64,000 nucleotides of DNA from contig OY979717.1 in assembly GCA_963855995.1 (NCBI GenBank), positions 46,776,044 to 46,840,043 on the forward strand, in the 5' to 3' direction. The notes beneath the pieces are model-generated. The model was not told the DNA's origin, made no database searches, and saw only the letters and a program-made list of their open reading frames with translations. The number at the start of each line of letters is the position of its first letter. Position 1 is the stretch's first letter. Below, piece by piece: positions 23,620 to 37,050 of the stretch. The translations under genes and the position numbers were made by a program. The stretch comes from Muricea muricata. Taxonomy: Eukaryota > Cnidaria > Anthozoa > Malacalcyonacea > Plexauridae.

Positions 23620-26600
23620 ATGCTTGTTAATTCATCATTAAAAGTGATTGCTTTGACGACTTTATTTTGGTTTTCTGCGATGGTACTAATGTTTATGTCG
23701 CACGACGATTTTACACGGAACTCATTGGAAATGCTCAATGCTCCAATGTATCACAATGACGACTATAAATTCATGCATAAAGTCGGAGTAGAACCTCTTA
23801 AGCCAATTAACCATGATATAAAATACCCGTGGCAGCAAAAGGGAGTAAATATTTCAAGACAGTATAGAAAGAACTCCGGTTACTTAGCCAGTTTGTCTAA
23901 GAAAGTAGGAAAACTAATACACGGCAATCAAAAAGCGTTGTACGACAATAGTAAAATAAAAGAGACAGATCCGTACGCTTTAGGTGCTATGGGAAAGGCA
24001 GCTTATCTCGATAATGAAGAAGATAAAAAGTTAGCACAAGATCGTTTCTCTGATCATTCGTTTAACTGGGTTTTGAGTGATAAGATTTCACTTGATCGGA
24101 CTTTAGATGATTACCGTAGCGCAAGGTGAGTATTATCACTTGTGTAAATATATATTCTTATTTAAGTATAAACAATGTTTACAAACAATTGCCCTATTTT
24201 ACAATCTGACATTGTACTGTCAGATATTCTGTCAGATAAAGTATGAGTGAATGGCTGGGAATTGTCATTGCGATTTCCGGTTCGTGAAAGTTTCTCTGTT
24301 AATTATGAACTCTTTTTCCTCATTCAAATGTTTATATAATTTTATGTTTACAAAACAACTTCCTTTATGTTGAACTGTAGTAGGAGCTACACTATCAGCC
24401 ATCATCAGTGGTGATGCTATCAGTGTATCATCCTCCAGTCTAGTACACAAGTTTATAGTTATACTAAAAACCCAGGTTGTCAATGTCAAAATATTAAAGC
24501 ATACAAGCAGCAACAAACAAAAATATATTTTCTGCAGAAAGCACAAACGGGGCTCTGTTTGGGGGGGGGTGTTCTAATGTTGCCATTCTTAATTTCAAAA
24601 CTTGCCATGTCACATTTTGAGTTAATGTGTATGTCATGATTTCACATGATTTTCAGTTGACATGCAGGGTGTATCAAAAAAAAGTAATCAAACTTTGCAG
24701 TGCTCTAGCGCGTTCATTATACAATCTACAGAAATCATTCTTTCGCAGGCGGAAAGACCAGGCTTTTAGCTTTCGATTGTCATCATTTTTATGAAATTTG
24801 GAGAAAGATTGGGCAAATACGAATCAAATGAAAATAGCCAGTCGAAATCGCATATTTTCACCATTGGGAATTTATTGAAAATCTGTTGAAATTTAAGCCC
24901 ATTAGGGAATTAAATTACAAAATTAATTGACCAATTTTAGCTTAGGTAGTAAACTTCCTGCATTTTATTAGTGATGTTAATTGTTTCTCGTGACAGATAG
25001 ATGATTAATGAAATTTTCTTTTCTTATTCGCTGCGCTAGTAATGCTCAGAGGTGAAAATATGCGATTTTGATCGGCTATTTTCATTTCATTCGTATTTGC
25101 CCAATCTTTCTTCAAATTTCACAAAAATGATGACAATCGAAAGCTAAAAGCCTGGTGTTTCCGCCTGCGAAAGAATGATTTCTGTAGATTGTATAATGAA
25201 TGCGCTAGAGCACTGCAAAGTTCGATTACCTTTTTTTTGATACACCCTGTATATGCTATTTTTTCAGTTTTTCTTTCTAATGTGGGCAATTTGCTGTTGC
25301 AATTTTAACCAACATTGATGTTGGCTGTTGCTATTTTAGATCTTGCATGTCACCGTTTAAATAACAGTGTCTCAATAAATACTTGTGAGTTAAACAAAAG
25401 ATATAAAACAAAGAGGCATCAATGTGCAACATGGCATTGACATGAGCACAAGCATAAGACCACAAGCATTAAGCTGTGGTAGGGCAAAGACAATTCAATA
25501 GAAAATTCTTTCTGCTTTGTCTTTTCAAACCTCTGTCAATGAGTTATCCTTTGTTATTTTGTTTATGCTTATCTTGTCAGGAAGGATCAGGCTTTATGCT
25601 TGTAGTTTCCACCAGGTGAATTGGTTAAAATGGATTAACAAACAAATTTGCCCAAAATGAAACGGGCTTAGTTTATGTTTATGATTATGTTAATAGTCCG
25701 ATGCTTGCGCTTATGCTTAATGTTGTCGGTTTGTATCTTGGCGATGCAGCCATTTTTTGTGTTAGACAGGTAATGCACATTTGTATAATTATGTATATAT
25801 TACCATAACTGCAGCATTATTATTTTTGTAGTAACAGCATGTTGCCAGTAACAATGTCCTTTAGGTGGAGGATAGACCTCCAACATAGGGGACAAAAAAC
25901 AAACTTTACCTAGAATATATGTTACTTATTTGAATGACCATATATATTTTTCAGGTAAGCTTATATATAGATATATGAATGGATCATATAAACACATCAA
26001 TGAAAGTCCAACAACATCTTCCTTCATTTTTAACCTATTTGTTGAGATTAAACTAATTCAGCAAATAAATCATAAAAAAATGCGGGGGGGGGGGGGCTGT
26101 ATACTGCAGGCTCACAAAATCTAAGTATGTGCCTAAATATTCATATTTGAGCCTGCAGTATAAGTTCACCAGTAATTACAAGATGCATTTAGTGCAAAAT
26201 CGTAACATTCAGCTCATCAGTGATAAAGTTTACCCAATAGTAAAAACAGGGTGGCTAGTTTTAAAACATTGTTGTGGCACACAGCACACAACTAACTTAT
26301 TACAACCTCTTACTACCTACATTAAGCCATAGTGATACAAGTTTCGAGATATTATTTGGGAAATTTGTTTCCTATAAATGTTAATTTCTTTAATTTAACT
26401 TGTTGTTAAAATAATATAAATACCTTTTGTGGATCAATATCGACCCAATTTTACACTTGCACAAATCTTAAAACATTGCCTTGACTGGAAAAATAATATT
26501 TTTTATACTGAAAACATGTCTAGAAAGCTTTTGTTGTCAAAAAGTGTTTGAATTTCTTAGGAAACACTTTTGCCTCCTGGCTAGCAATGTTCCGCCATTT

Positions 26601-29600
26601 TTTAACTTTATGTATAAACCATTTTATTTTTTGCGCTAATAATTGCCAGCAGACTACCTGTAAGTATTATCAGTCGCGGTACTTGCAAAAGAGGCGAATC
26701 AGTATCAGATACGTATTTCTCCGATTTCTAAATACCTTGAAATGCAATAAAACATGCATTATGTTGTGTTGCAGACGAAAACACTTTAAGTCAAAGTTTT
26801 TTAAAGAACTCCGAAACAATATCCAGTATAAGTATTTTTTTAATCTAAGTATCGTTTTTTTACGCGTAGCATCTAAAAAATATATTATATACCATTCGTC
26901 AAAGTTCTTCTTTTCATGTGTTTCATTGGTGGAGAGCGTATCACGTGAGACTGTCGAAATTAAACTGCCTCCTTCGCATCAGGGCGCAAGGGAGACAATG
27001 CATTATATTCCATTGAATAATTGAACAAAAAAGTCACGTGCACCATCACGTGAACACGCGATCTTTGTACAGAATTGACATTTTGCACAGAATTAAATTG
27101 GACGTTTTTTAGAAAATTATTAAAATATTTCATGTATTTTCGTATGAAGTTCACTGTATTTTTTCTCTCTTTTGACGATTATATATTATATAGTAAAATA
27201 CTTAGTCTTGGGTCAACAAAACGTACTGTTTCCCTGAGTCTCAGTCGATAAGTGTTAAATGTTTCCACCACAATGTTTTCTTGTTTGACTAGGGTTTAAA
27301 TAGTGAATGCTGTGAACAAATGTAAATCAGAACTTCAACATTTTTATAAGGAGTTGGAAGCTGATTAGTTTCCTGTCTGCAGCTAACCAACTATCGTGTG
27401 TTTCCTATTTTGCCAGCTGACAGGTGTTTGTTGAAGATCAACAAAAAATCCTGAAAGTATGCATGTTCAACTGACAGAACATTTCATATTACGCAATGAA
27501 ACCAAACAATCATATACTTTGTAATATAAATAAGTCCACGCTTAAATTTTTATAAAATTGTTGGATTAGGATAAAAATTCCTTCATTTTATTAAAAGGCA
27601 TGCGCACAAGTGCCAAAATGGTCCAATTTCCAAACCATGACATAATGGCGGACGATTTTGTGCTTCTCAATGTATGTTCTCACTTACCGGGTGGAAATTG
27701 CCGGCCGGCATTAGTCCCCTGGTTCTATGATAAAAACAAAAATATTTCCTGGATAATGCTCACCTCATAATACACTATAACACTAGCCACAAATTGACAT
27801 TGTTGAAATTATCAATAATTAGCGATGCACGATGTTTTCGATGTTTATGATGCAATAATTGCAATAATGCGTAGAATCGTTTATAGTAAATGACATTAAT
27901 GACAAGTTGTAGTGCGCAGATGCGAAGCGTCCGTAACATAAAAAAGTTCCTAAATATAAACAATGTTTTAGGTGAATGGTTTGTCGCCATTCTAATCTGG
28001 TGAATTTCTGACCACGAAAATTCTCCGGTCCTTGGCCCGCGCCCTATTGCCCAGTCCGCTCCTGAGCCGATCATATTAATGTAAAAATTAATCATAGAAA
28101 GTTCGAAGCTGTTCAGTCGAACTTGAAGGATGATCTTGTTACGCTCGCTGCTCTGATTGTATTAAAACTAATACAAAGCCCAATCGAATTGCATTCATGA
28201 ACTTCTTGACTCTTGTTTCTTTTAGTCATGAAGGGTAATGGGGATTTAATGCTGAAGCGCAGCTCCTTATATACACGAGAAATGCCAAGGAGGGAGAAAT
28301 ATTATTGTAGCAAATAGCTATACCCTCATCTCTATTCAGAGCCTGCTTGATGACTCGTACGATGTACTCTGTACCATGCGGGGAGTGTTAGAAAGAGTAT
28401 CTGGGTCAGATGAGACGCTGGTCCAACAGTCTAAAGGAACATGAATAAAAAAACCGTTTCAATGGGAAATCAGCTTTGCTGGTACATGTATGCGATACTA
28501 AACACGCGATTGCGTAGGGTGATTCTAGAATCATTCCCACCAGCAATCTTTGTGGCCAAAGACGGTAGCTATTTGCCACAAGAATGCTTCTACTTTCTTG
28601 GCAAGTGATGACATCTCTCAAGTGTGTGAGAAGCAGCGCTGCAATATCAGATCACCGCTGATGAAGACACTAAGCTTAAACACAACTGGGGTAGCTTGGG
28701 TCACATGGTTATTGCACCTGGATGCCGTGAACAAAAAAAATTGAAGGCCAGATATTGATTCTTAGGTGGCTAGTTTATTTTTTGGCAGCGATAGGAAGTC
28801 CCACGCGTCATGCTCTATACTATGTTGTAGGGTCTGATACAATCCTTAATCCGGTCGCCTTCCGCACATAAAATATTTTACAACGAAAACAACAATCTAG
28901 TTATGGTTACAGCGGCCAAATATATCGTATGTAATTAGCATTAACCAATCAAATATACTCTTGCTAGAAATAGGCCAATCATTGTTACAACCGAAATCCG
29001 GCTGTAATGGCACAGACCTTTAACGACCTTATCTAAATAAAGGCTTGATCGCAGGTTAGCTATTGGACACTCGTGCCAAAAACTATTCGACATGTTCCAT
29101 ATTGTTTGCCATTTGAATATTCTGTGAATGTTCTAGATAGTTATTCCGGAGCGAAATTTTGTCAAGTGCAGGACTCTAATATGCGCCAGATTCTAATGCG
29201 TGTCTTATGTATATCTTTATAAAATAACGCGTTTAATACGCGCGCTCTGATTGGTCAATAGCCGTGTTTAGATTAGGCTATGCAAACACGGACATTTGAA
29301 TTTTTATACCATGGAAATTAAAGTGTTGCTATTTTATATTGTTGTTATTTTAATAAGTGTTGTTATTTTATTCCGTGTTTGGAAGGCCTGACCCAGACAA
29401 TTTAGGTATCACCCTCCTTTAGCTCGAGTTTTTCAAACTTTCCTCAGTTCTTGCAAAATCTCAGTTGGATCAGGCCATCCAAGAACAGAATCGATTAGGT
29501 ATTTATATTATTATATATTCCTAGCACAGATGATAAGTGAAAGAAAAAAAAATGAAACAGAAATTAAAACGTCCATGTTTTGTTGACAGGTGTAAGGTGA

Positions 29601-32600
29601 AGCACAACCAGTACCCAGAAAAGTTACCAACAACAAGTGTAATCATATGCTTTCATAAAGAACGACTTTCTGTATTATTACGTACAATCCATAGCGTTAT
29701 TAACAGAACTCCACCGGAATTGTTGGCGGAAGTTATCGTTGTCGATGATTTCAGTGAAGATGGTATGTAAAAGTACATAATTATATCCTTTATATGAGGT
29801 TTTAGTGTTATGCTACTTTTTGGCACCGACCAACTCCAATGTAAGTACGCAACTGGTTCAAGACTTCTCTCGTCTAGGATAACCTAGTATTCAAGTTGCA
29901 TTTTCTTTGTTGGATTACTTGTATTGTACTAAATAAAATTACTCAGCTGTTGATGAAAACTAGTTTGTCAAAAAGTTGTAATTCGTGCGTTTTACACATA
30001 CTTTAGCACATCTGACAAACAGTTTATGTCATGCTAAGTGTAGTACGAACAGAATGCATAATCCACCAAAGTGGACGGGTTTTCCTTATTGGAAGCACTT
30101 AGCATTAAAATTTAGTCATGCATATATAATATAGTACATAATATGTGTAGTTAATGATGCTCGATTAAATGTGTTTCAAGCTGGCTTTCATCAACAAATT
30201 ATTTTAGTTTTGGAAATTGATTTTGAAAAAGTATTCTTGGTCTAGAAAAGTGTCAGGCAGTTGCCTATATCCCCCGTACGTGAAAAAGGCAATTTTTCCT
30301 TGAGAATTTTTATTTGCTCGTTTGTAATGCCAAATTTGACAATTTTTCTTTCAACAGGGACCTGTACATGTCAATAAATAAACTTTGTGTAAACAAAATT
30401 GTTTGTCTCTACGGGCTTTACACCATTGAAAAAGCGTATGAAAAGAACCGTAGAAAGGACCTGAAATTAAGGTATAAATTGGTTTTCAAAAAGCTATTCT
30501 GAAACTGATTTTGAAACATTTTACAGAACGTCTTGCCAAGCCACTCGACGACCATGTGGCGAATATGGCAAAAGTCAAAGTGTTAAGGAACACAAAACGC
30601 GAAGGACTGGTGCGAGCGCGGTTACGAGGTGCACGCGATGCTCGTGGAGATGTTCTCACGTTTCTAGATTCGCATTGCGAAGCAACTCCGGGCTGGGTCG
30701 AACCATTGCTAGCACGTATTGCAGAAGATGAAAGTAATGTTGTTTGTCCTGCTATTGAGGTACTTAATGCTGATACATTTGCCTATCAGGCTTCGCAGAA
30801 TGCTGAACAAAGAGGTGGATTCAACTGGGATCTTTTCTTCAAATGGAAAGGCATACCTCCAGCAGAACAAAAACTTAGAAAAGACGATTCTGATCCTATA
30901 CGGTAAGTACAATAATTATTTAGTAATAAAACAATTAGACACTGGAGTATATTTCCGCCATTCATCATTCGTGTTAGCATTGGTGCTTTGAGTTATCAAT
31001 GGGTTGGACAACATTGTCAGTGTAATGGCATAAACATAGTGTCCGCGAATTTCCGGCGCAGTTGAAAACTTACCAGACAAATCTTAAATGTGTCAATGAG
31101 AAAATGTGACTGGCACTTAATCTACACCGGTTCCGGTTGTCAAGATTCGTGATAAGCACATGTCAATCCTATTTTCACTATCATGTATTAATTGAGGAAC
31201 TCTATTTGCAGTACACCCACAATGGCAGGAGGATTGTTTTCAATAGACAGAAAATATTTCTTTCACATTGGATCTTATGATGAAGAAATGGATATCTGGG
31301 GAGGAGAGAATCTGGAACTTTCTTTTCGCGTGAGTAAACCTCTGCTATACATAAATCTCGTAATTGACAACTTTTTGCTTTTTATTAACATATGAAAAAC
31401 ATTATGGCTGGCATTGTTCAACCCGGAATGATTTCTGACTCATGTAGACAAACCTATGTTTTTCAATAGGAATAAGAAAATGAAAAATGCATACGGTTCT
31501 ATGGAACAGTTTGATTTTATTTTTTGATTTGACTAAAGTGACACTCCCCTGAAGGGGCTTTTCAGTGACAGTGATAGCTACGTATATATACATATATAAC
31601 AATTAATATGGTTATTATTTTGCTCTAAATGTACATATGAATTAAAATAGAATTATTTGAACAATAAAAAAGTGCAACGCACTTTACAACAGACTCGACA
31701 ACAGTGAAATAGATATCAACATCATCAACAACGACAGCCAAAATAACAACAGTAAAACATTTCAGTCCTTATTCGACGCGGTTGACACCGTTTAGCCAAG
31801 ATTGTAGCGAGATTAAATGTTTTCACTTAAAAAGTATTGTTATGTTGAATGAACTTGTAACTTGACTTTCGATACAGCATCGAGAATGGAAAATAATTTG
31901 GGAAAATGATATTAAAACTGTTCACGACATTTGTCGTTGAAAGTCAATTTCCACTATCTTGGCTTCACCCGACCATAAGACTTTTTCCTGAAGTTTTCAT
32001 TACAGTAATTTATGGCGTTCATTGGACGGGGGAACCTTTACGAAACATGTACGTTGCAGTTTATGCACAACTGAATGTACATCTTTTAAAGAATTTGACT
32101 GTCTGGTTTGCCAAAAAATGGAATCATCACGAGACAAGGCTAGCTGTACGAAGGGTGTGCTCACATGAATCCTGATTGAGTTTAACTCCAGAGCGAGATC
32201 ATTGTTGTATTTGCATGCATGAATCCAGAATTCGTCACAACGCATTCCGCATTGAGTTCCATTCCATTCTTCATTCCCGATCTAACAACGCTCGATCCGG
32301 AATAAAATGCCCGTTCAAAGTAAACTTTGAGATTTTTGGAATGAAACTCGGAATGAAATTGCCATTCATTATGAGTGAAATAAATATTGCTTGCAAAATA
32401 AGAAGTTACATTCATTTACTTGAATGTATAAGTGCTAAGATCACCGAAGAAATAAGAAAGTTGGCATAAGAATTGGGAACAAGAACAACAGTTTCAATCC
32501 TGAGTCAGGTGTCGATTTTACGCAATTTTTCATTCCACAACTCAATTTGTAAACATGGATTACGTACGAAGTTTCAATTGTGATTGAAATCCAATCCGGA

Positions 32601-35600
32601 CTCATGTAAACTACTCCTAATTTCAGAAGATTAGGTGTTGTTTTAACAGATTAACCAGTTGTTGTTGCTCATATCTTCTCGACTTTTTTATCCAAAACGG
32701 CTGTAGTATTGTTTTCGCGCCATCATAACTAAACTGACTCGTGTCACACTTTTGCATTAGGTGTGGATGTGTGGTGGGAGACTGGAAATCATCCCGTGTT
32801 CACGTGTTGGTCACGTGTTTCGTAAAATCACCAGTCCATACAAATTTCCAGACGGCGTCGATAAAACGTTGAGCAAAAATTTCAACCGTCTTGCTGAGGT
32901 GTGGATGGATGAGTATAAAGAATTGTATTATAATAAGAAACCGCAGAATCGAAATCGCGATTTTGGTGATATAACTGAAAGAAAAAATATCCGTGAAAGA
33001 TTAAAGTGCCATTCGTTCAAGTGGTATTTGGATAATGTTTACCCAGATATAAGAATGCCTGAACTCAATCCACCTGCTCAAGGGGAGGTAGGTTTATTGT
33101 TTTCATTGTCTTCTGCCTATAGTCCGCTAGTCAAATTGCGATGTATGTTGTCGAAAGATTGCTAAATATCGATGACCGAAAAACGTTTCCCGTTTCCAAC
33201 ATTTCGGGGAAAACGATTCTTCTTTCATGTTACGAGTCACGAATATACCGTCTTTTATCTTATTACCAATTTGGAACTGGGTTCAAAAACAGAACATTCG
33301 CGTGATCGTAACATAAATGTATAACCGGTTAATTTACATACCAGGGAATATAAGTTCATTTGGCTTGACAAGTATCAACTCCCTGCTAAAATGATAAGCA
33401 ATGGGATAAATGGATGTGCAATAACGCCCCCTGTTGCTTCTTGTGAAAGCATTGTAAATTTTTTATAATATAAGTACGAAAGGAGCGTGCTAGTCATTCA
33501 GGGGGGATCATCTAGTCACACTTTTCAAGGTTCCTCTGTGGTAACTATTACCCTTGTGATTCATCTCTCAATGCTTGATAAAGGAGTTAGGAACTAATTT
33601 CAACCAACAGCGGAATCCATTGATGACGAATCGAGATTCGGAATTTATTATCTGAGAATCACTTTCCCTGACAGTTTTTGTAACATCACAAACAAATTCA
33701 AAAAGTCTGTTTTCTTTCCTGTTGGGAAGAGCTGTGAAGCAACGTTTTCGTTATGGTTCTTAGTATTAAATGTTCTACAGTATAATATCTCTTCTCACAA
33801 AAAGTATCAAGAATTGAACTTGCAAAAAATTACGCAAGCGCCTACTGTTTGTTTCACGACAGAGGAAAGGACCTTTTTGCTGTTTCAGAATTTCATTTGT
33901 TTTCTATAATTACTAGGTTTTATTTGATTTTTTTCGAAGGTCCGTAACCCTGAAAGTAGTTTATGTCTCGATTCTCTGGGGATGAAATCTGGAAATAAGT
34001 TGGGCTTGTATAGCTGTCATGGTCAAGGAAATAATCAGGTATTTTACCTAAAATATGTGCTTTGCAGATCGTTTTTACGAGTTGCGTTATCACGACGCAA
34101 CCTACCTCCAAAATGTGTTGTTGCTGGCTGAGAACTTAATCAACAGTTTGCAAAATAGTTTGAATAATGTGGTGTTTAATTGCAATATTATGTTTTATAT
34201 TTCCAGTATTTTATGTTGTCTTCGCGTGGTGAGATATTGTGGTGTTTGATTTAAGAAATATAAAACATTTTCCGTGTTGATATACAGTTATATCAACACG
34301 AGTGGAAATTGGAAAAACGAGAATTCCACACAATTTCGAGTTTTTCCAATTTTCACGAGTATTGATATAACTGTATATCAATACGGAAAAAATGTTTTAT
34401 ATTTCTTTTATAATATAGCACAAAGAACTTTAACAGAAGAGTGGCGGGAAATTTTCCGTGTTGGCATAGATTTATATCAACACGGCTCTTAACCAATCAG
34501 CGTTCAGAATTTACAAATGCTATAATATAATGTTTTATGTTTCCAGTATTTTGTGTTGTCTTCACATGGTGAGATCTTGTGGGAAAGCGAGAATTGTGTT
34601 GATAACTCTAAATACGAGCCTGGTGGCTCAGTTGAACTCATTCCGTGTCACGGTATGGAAGGAAATCAGAAATGGGTTCATGACCGTAAATCCGTAAGTA
34701 TTTCATTTAATTTTGTTTTACTCTCGATTTCAGTTTGCTTTTGAAAAATCACTTCGAATGTTCGTTTGTAAGTTCAGAATGTTCGCTGCAAAGTTCCAAT
34801 GTTTGTTTTGAAGTTCGTTCCGAGTATTTACAATGATTGGACAGTGAGCAATTTGATTAGCTGACTTATTATGGCAGCCAATCAGAACTTGCCAAGCTGG
34901 CTCATCGTAAATTGTCGGAACGAACTTCAAAACAAAAATTTGAACTTTGCAACGAACATTCCGAATTTACAAACGAACATTCGAAGTGATTTTTCAAAAG
35001 CGAACTGAAATCGAGAGTAATGAGTATGGTTCAAACGCCTTACCCTGGTTTAGCTGTAGTAGTAATATGTATTAATCAATTAACTTTTTGTCATAAACAT
35101 ATCCCGCTAACAAAAGAGCACACCAACCGCTCCATTGTTATTGCAGCGATCAGTGGAAGTGAAAATACCAAGCACGCAGTGTGCTTGCCAATCCGCGACG
35201 GGGATTTGACTCAAAGCCCGTTTTCCACTTGGCGAATTTGTTCGCGCGACACAAAGCGAGAACAAGAATTCGACAACGTGATTGGTTAAAATTGGTTAGC
35301 GAAAAAAAATGCCGCGAACAAGTGGGAACCGTTCCTATTTTTTTCTGTTTGCGCGAACAAATTCGCCAAGTGGAAAACGAGCTTAACGACTCTGTGCGCT
35401 TAGTATTTTAATTGCGACTGATCTTAAGAAAACTGAAGACAATAAAGCACGTGGGCTCGAGGCTGAGGCCGCATAGTTTTATGTGCTTGCTGGCTGTCGT
35501 CTTTACAAACTTTGAACGTTTTTAAGGCGCAGTGTCAGACAATTTTGAGCAATTCTTACACTTGTAAACTTTGCACAAAACTGAAAAAGAATGGTTGTGT

Positions 35601-36044
35601 AAGCACGTAATAAGTCAGCAGATGCAAAAACTTTGTGCGTAAGTACGGATGATCATGATTAACTGACGACTAAGTTGATTGCATTGTCATTTTTAAATTT
35701 TTCGTTGGCAAACAACAAAAAATTCACGCTTTGATAAATTGTGGCAAGATTTTGTCTAAATAATGCTGCATGTTGTTCAATGTGTTTAATATTTTTCTCA
35801 TTTATGATGTACATATTTTGGAAGCTTTTGGTAAAAATACCGTGACACTGCCCTTTTAGGCATATTGTGTAATATTTTATTACATTTTAAATAGGGCACA
35901 ATCAAACATGGTGTTAGTGGACAATGTTTGGATCGTGGTCCTTCCATGCAATCTAAAAACCCAGTAGTAAATCCCTGTAATGGAAGTCCTTCACAAGTTT
36001 GGGTTTTCTCAAGATATAAAACTGAAAAAACAAATAGAAAATAG
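23620..36044 (+). CDS. Polypeptide N-acetylgalactosaminyltransferase (GALNT family), eight exons, 631 aa
   Basis: The enzyme transfers GalNAc from UDP-GalNAc to Ser/Thr to start mucin-type O-glycans in the Golgi. Exons: 23620-24125, 29590-29762, 30527-30902, 31212-31329, 32761-33087, 33940-34038, 34547-34693, 35895-36044, all GT-AG; they sum to 1896 nt, exactly 632 codons with the TAG. Layout: signal-anchor about residues 8-26 (type II), stem to about 168, GT-A catalytic domain about 182-485 with the DxH metal site DSHCE (274-278), [10 protein letters not shown] (381-390) and [15 protein letters not shown] (395-409), then a ricin-type lectin domain about 503-631 with CLDSLG and QxW-like NQKW and SQVW. 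The catalytic part looks closest to GALNT5/10/7-like members, but the paralogue is not decided. The start ATG was chosen because it precedes the hydrophobic anchor; upstream TTG was ignored. Intron 6 carries a decoy copy of the exon 7 start. Confidence 0.95.
24665..25249. mobile_element. 585-bp foldback element in GALNT intron 1
   Basis: Begins CAGGGTGTATCAAAAAAAAG and ends in the inverse CTTTTTTTTGATACACCCTG. The arms match over about 210 bp each, including TCATTATACAATCTACAGAA and GGGCAAATACGAATCAAATG with their inverted partners. The central 170 bp is unpaired. The terminal CAGGGTG is common in mariner-like and related MITEs, but no TSD is clear. Confidence 0.85.
25250..29589. other. Rest of GALNT intron 1
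   Basis: AT-rich intron. ORFs such as 26548-27024 have skewed composition and no recognisable domain. 29215-29320 contains a CCGTGTTT..AAACACGG foldback word next to CTGATTGGT, resembling the one at 34455-34500. Nothing else supportable was seen. Confidence 0.35.
34183..34245 (+). pseudogene. Decoy duplicate of the GALNT exon 7 acceptor and 5' end
   Basis: This 60-odd-bp block (branch region, TTTCCAG acceptor and the first about 36 coding bases) is a copy of 34519-34581, about 90% identical. It reads [12 protein letters not shown] and then runs into a stop (TGA near 34248). If spliced to exon 6 it would truncate the lectin domain. The copy at 34547 continues the family sequence and is taken as the real exon. 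Confidence 0.75.
34256..34406. repeat. 151-bp foldback repeat between the two exon 7 starts
   Basis: GAAATATAAAACATTTTCCG opens the element and its inverse closes it (CGGAAAAAATGTTTTATATTTC). Inside, GTTGATATACAGTTATATCA pairs with TGATATAACTGTATATCAA. Almost the whole element is palindromic. A related word (CCGTGTTGG..CAACACGG) follows at 34457-34488. Confidence 0.8.
34718..35020. mobile_element. 303-bp foldback MITE in GALNT intron 7
   Basis: TTACTCTCGATTTCAGTTTG at the left end returns inverted as CGAACTGAAATCGAGAGTAA at the right. The arms match over about 110 bp, including ACTTCGAATGTTCGTTTGTA. It begins 25 bp after the exon 7 donor. Confidence 0.85.
35212..35388. repeat. Short foldback repeat in GALNT intron 7
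   Basis: CGTTTTCCACTTGGCGAATT (about 35218) pairs with AATTCGCCAAGTGGAAAACG (about 35363), including the TTGTTCGCGCG extension on each arm. Centre unpaired. Family unknown. Confidence 0.7.
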
Positions 36045-37050
36045 ACAATAATTATTATAGTATATTTAAATTGAATTTTGTAGTTTTGGTTATATTCATG
36101 GAGTAAATACAAAAATCGCCTCCTTGGGATCATCGGTGTGTTTTTGAGGTCAATGTATTTTAAATTGCCTATCTTGCTGCTGTAAAATAGTACATCATAT
36201 ATGCTCATCACTCCCGATGATCCTCGTAGTCATTTGATTTATCGTCATTGCAGACGAATACTTCAAGTTTATACAATTTACACTTTTATATAACGTTTAC
36301 ACATACCATATAAATGCGTTGTTACGTTGTACAACCTGTCTCGCAATTTTGTTGCGACAAGCATTGCACGAGGTAGAATCAGGTTCTACTTTTCGCAACG
36401 AATTTTTTAGCAATTGAACAATGTTACATCCCTCTTGCAACTTGTCTCGCAACATTTCTGTCGAGCAGCCAATAAAAACTCGCTGTTTGGAAATAGATCC
36501 CAGCCTCTACGACATTGTGAGACAAGTTGAATAGTGTAACAGCGCTTTAGAACCAATTTAAAGGGATATGACAATACATTTTTAGACTATCGATATACAA
36601 GCTTTGAAGTAGCTTAACAGGATTAGTACAAAGAAACTGGTCATCCGCCATCTTGAATATTCACAAACATTCACGATGTTACAAGCATGGGAAATACTTT
36701 GTTTTTTGAAGAAGCAATTAGCATTACAGTTAATTCAAAGGTTCTTATCAACATAAGCGAAAAAAGAAGGCTGAAAGAGCATGCCCGTTGAAGAAACTAC
36801 TGCAGAAACCTAAACAATGACTAGAAAGTTTAAAAAATTATGAATACACCGAATTAAGCTTCGCGTCTAATTCCTGTATAAGCATGTTTTTTGACGTTGC
36901 TGACTGGTTGCAAAGTACTTGGTAATATATACAGTATAATTTTAAGAGGCCTTTGCGTCTCAATCATAAAAAGATGTGCTTTTGTGCCTTTAACACTTCT
37001 GATGAGTAATATACGCGTTGTTCTATTCTTTGTTGACACTGACATTAGTG
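36045..37050. other. Intergenic region between convergent GALNT and RING-kelch genes
   Basis: Contains both 3'UTRs (no clear AATAAA at a typical distance was identified) and the TIR element at 36316-36544. The 36891-37073 and 36854-37045 ORFs look like chance. Confidence 0.4.
36316..36544. mobile_element. 229-bp element with 32-bp TIRs (CTTGTCTCGCAA family)
   Basis: The left end GCGTTGTTACGTTGTACAAC..CTGTCTCGCAAT and the right end, read inverted, GCGCTGTTACACTATTCAAC..TTGTCTCACAAT agree at about 27 of 32 positions. Internal CTTGTCTCGCAAC words repeat. Resembles small non-autonomous DNA transposons. No TSD was fixed. Confidence 0.65.

Noticed and set aside
24376..24440. Hammerhead-like CTGATGATGG on the minus strand
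   Set aside because: No GAAA box at a suitable distance and no helix I.
26548..27024. 158-codon ORF in GALNT intron 1
   Set aside because: Composition is that of AT-rich DNA (Phe, Lys, Cys, Ile), no domain, inside an intron of a well-supported gene.
32182..32469. Overlapping ORFs on both strands in GALNT intron 4
   Set aside because: Both come from GAATGGAATG-type low-complexity sequence; no domain, and the flanking exons splice across it in phase.
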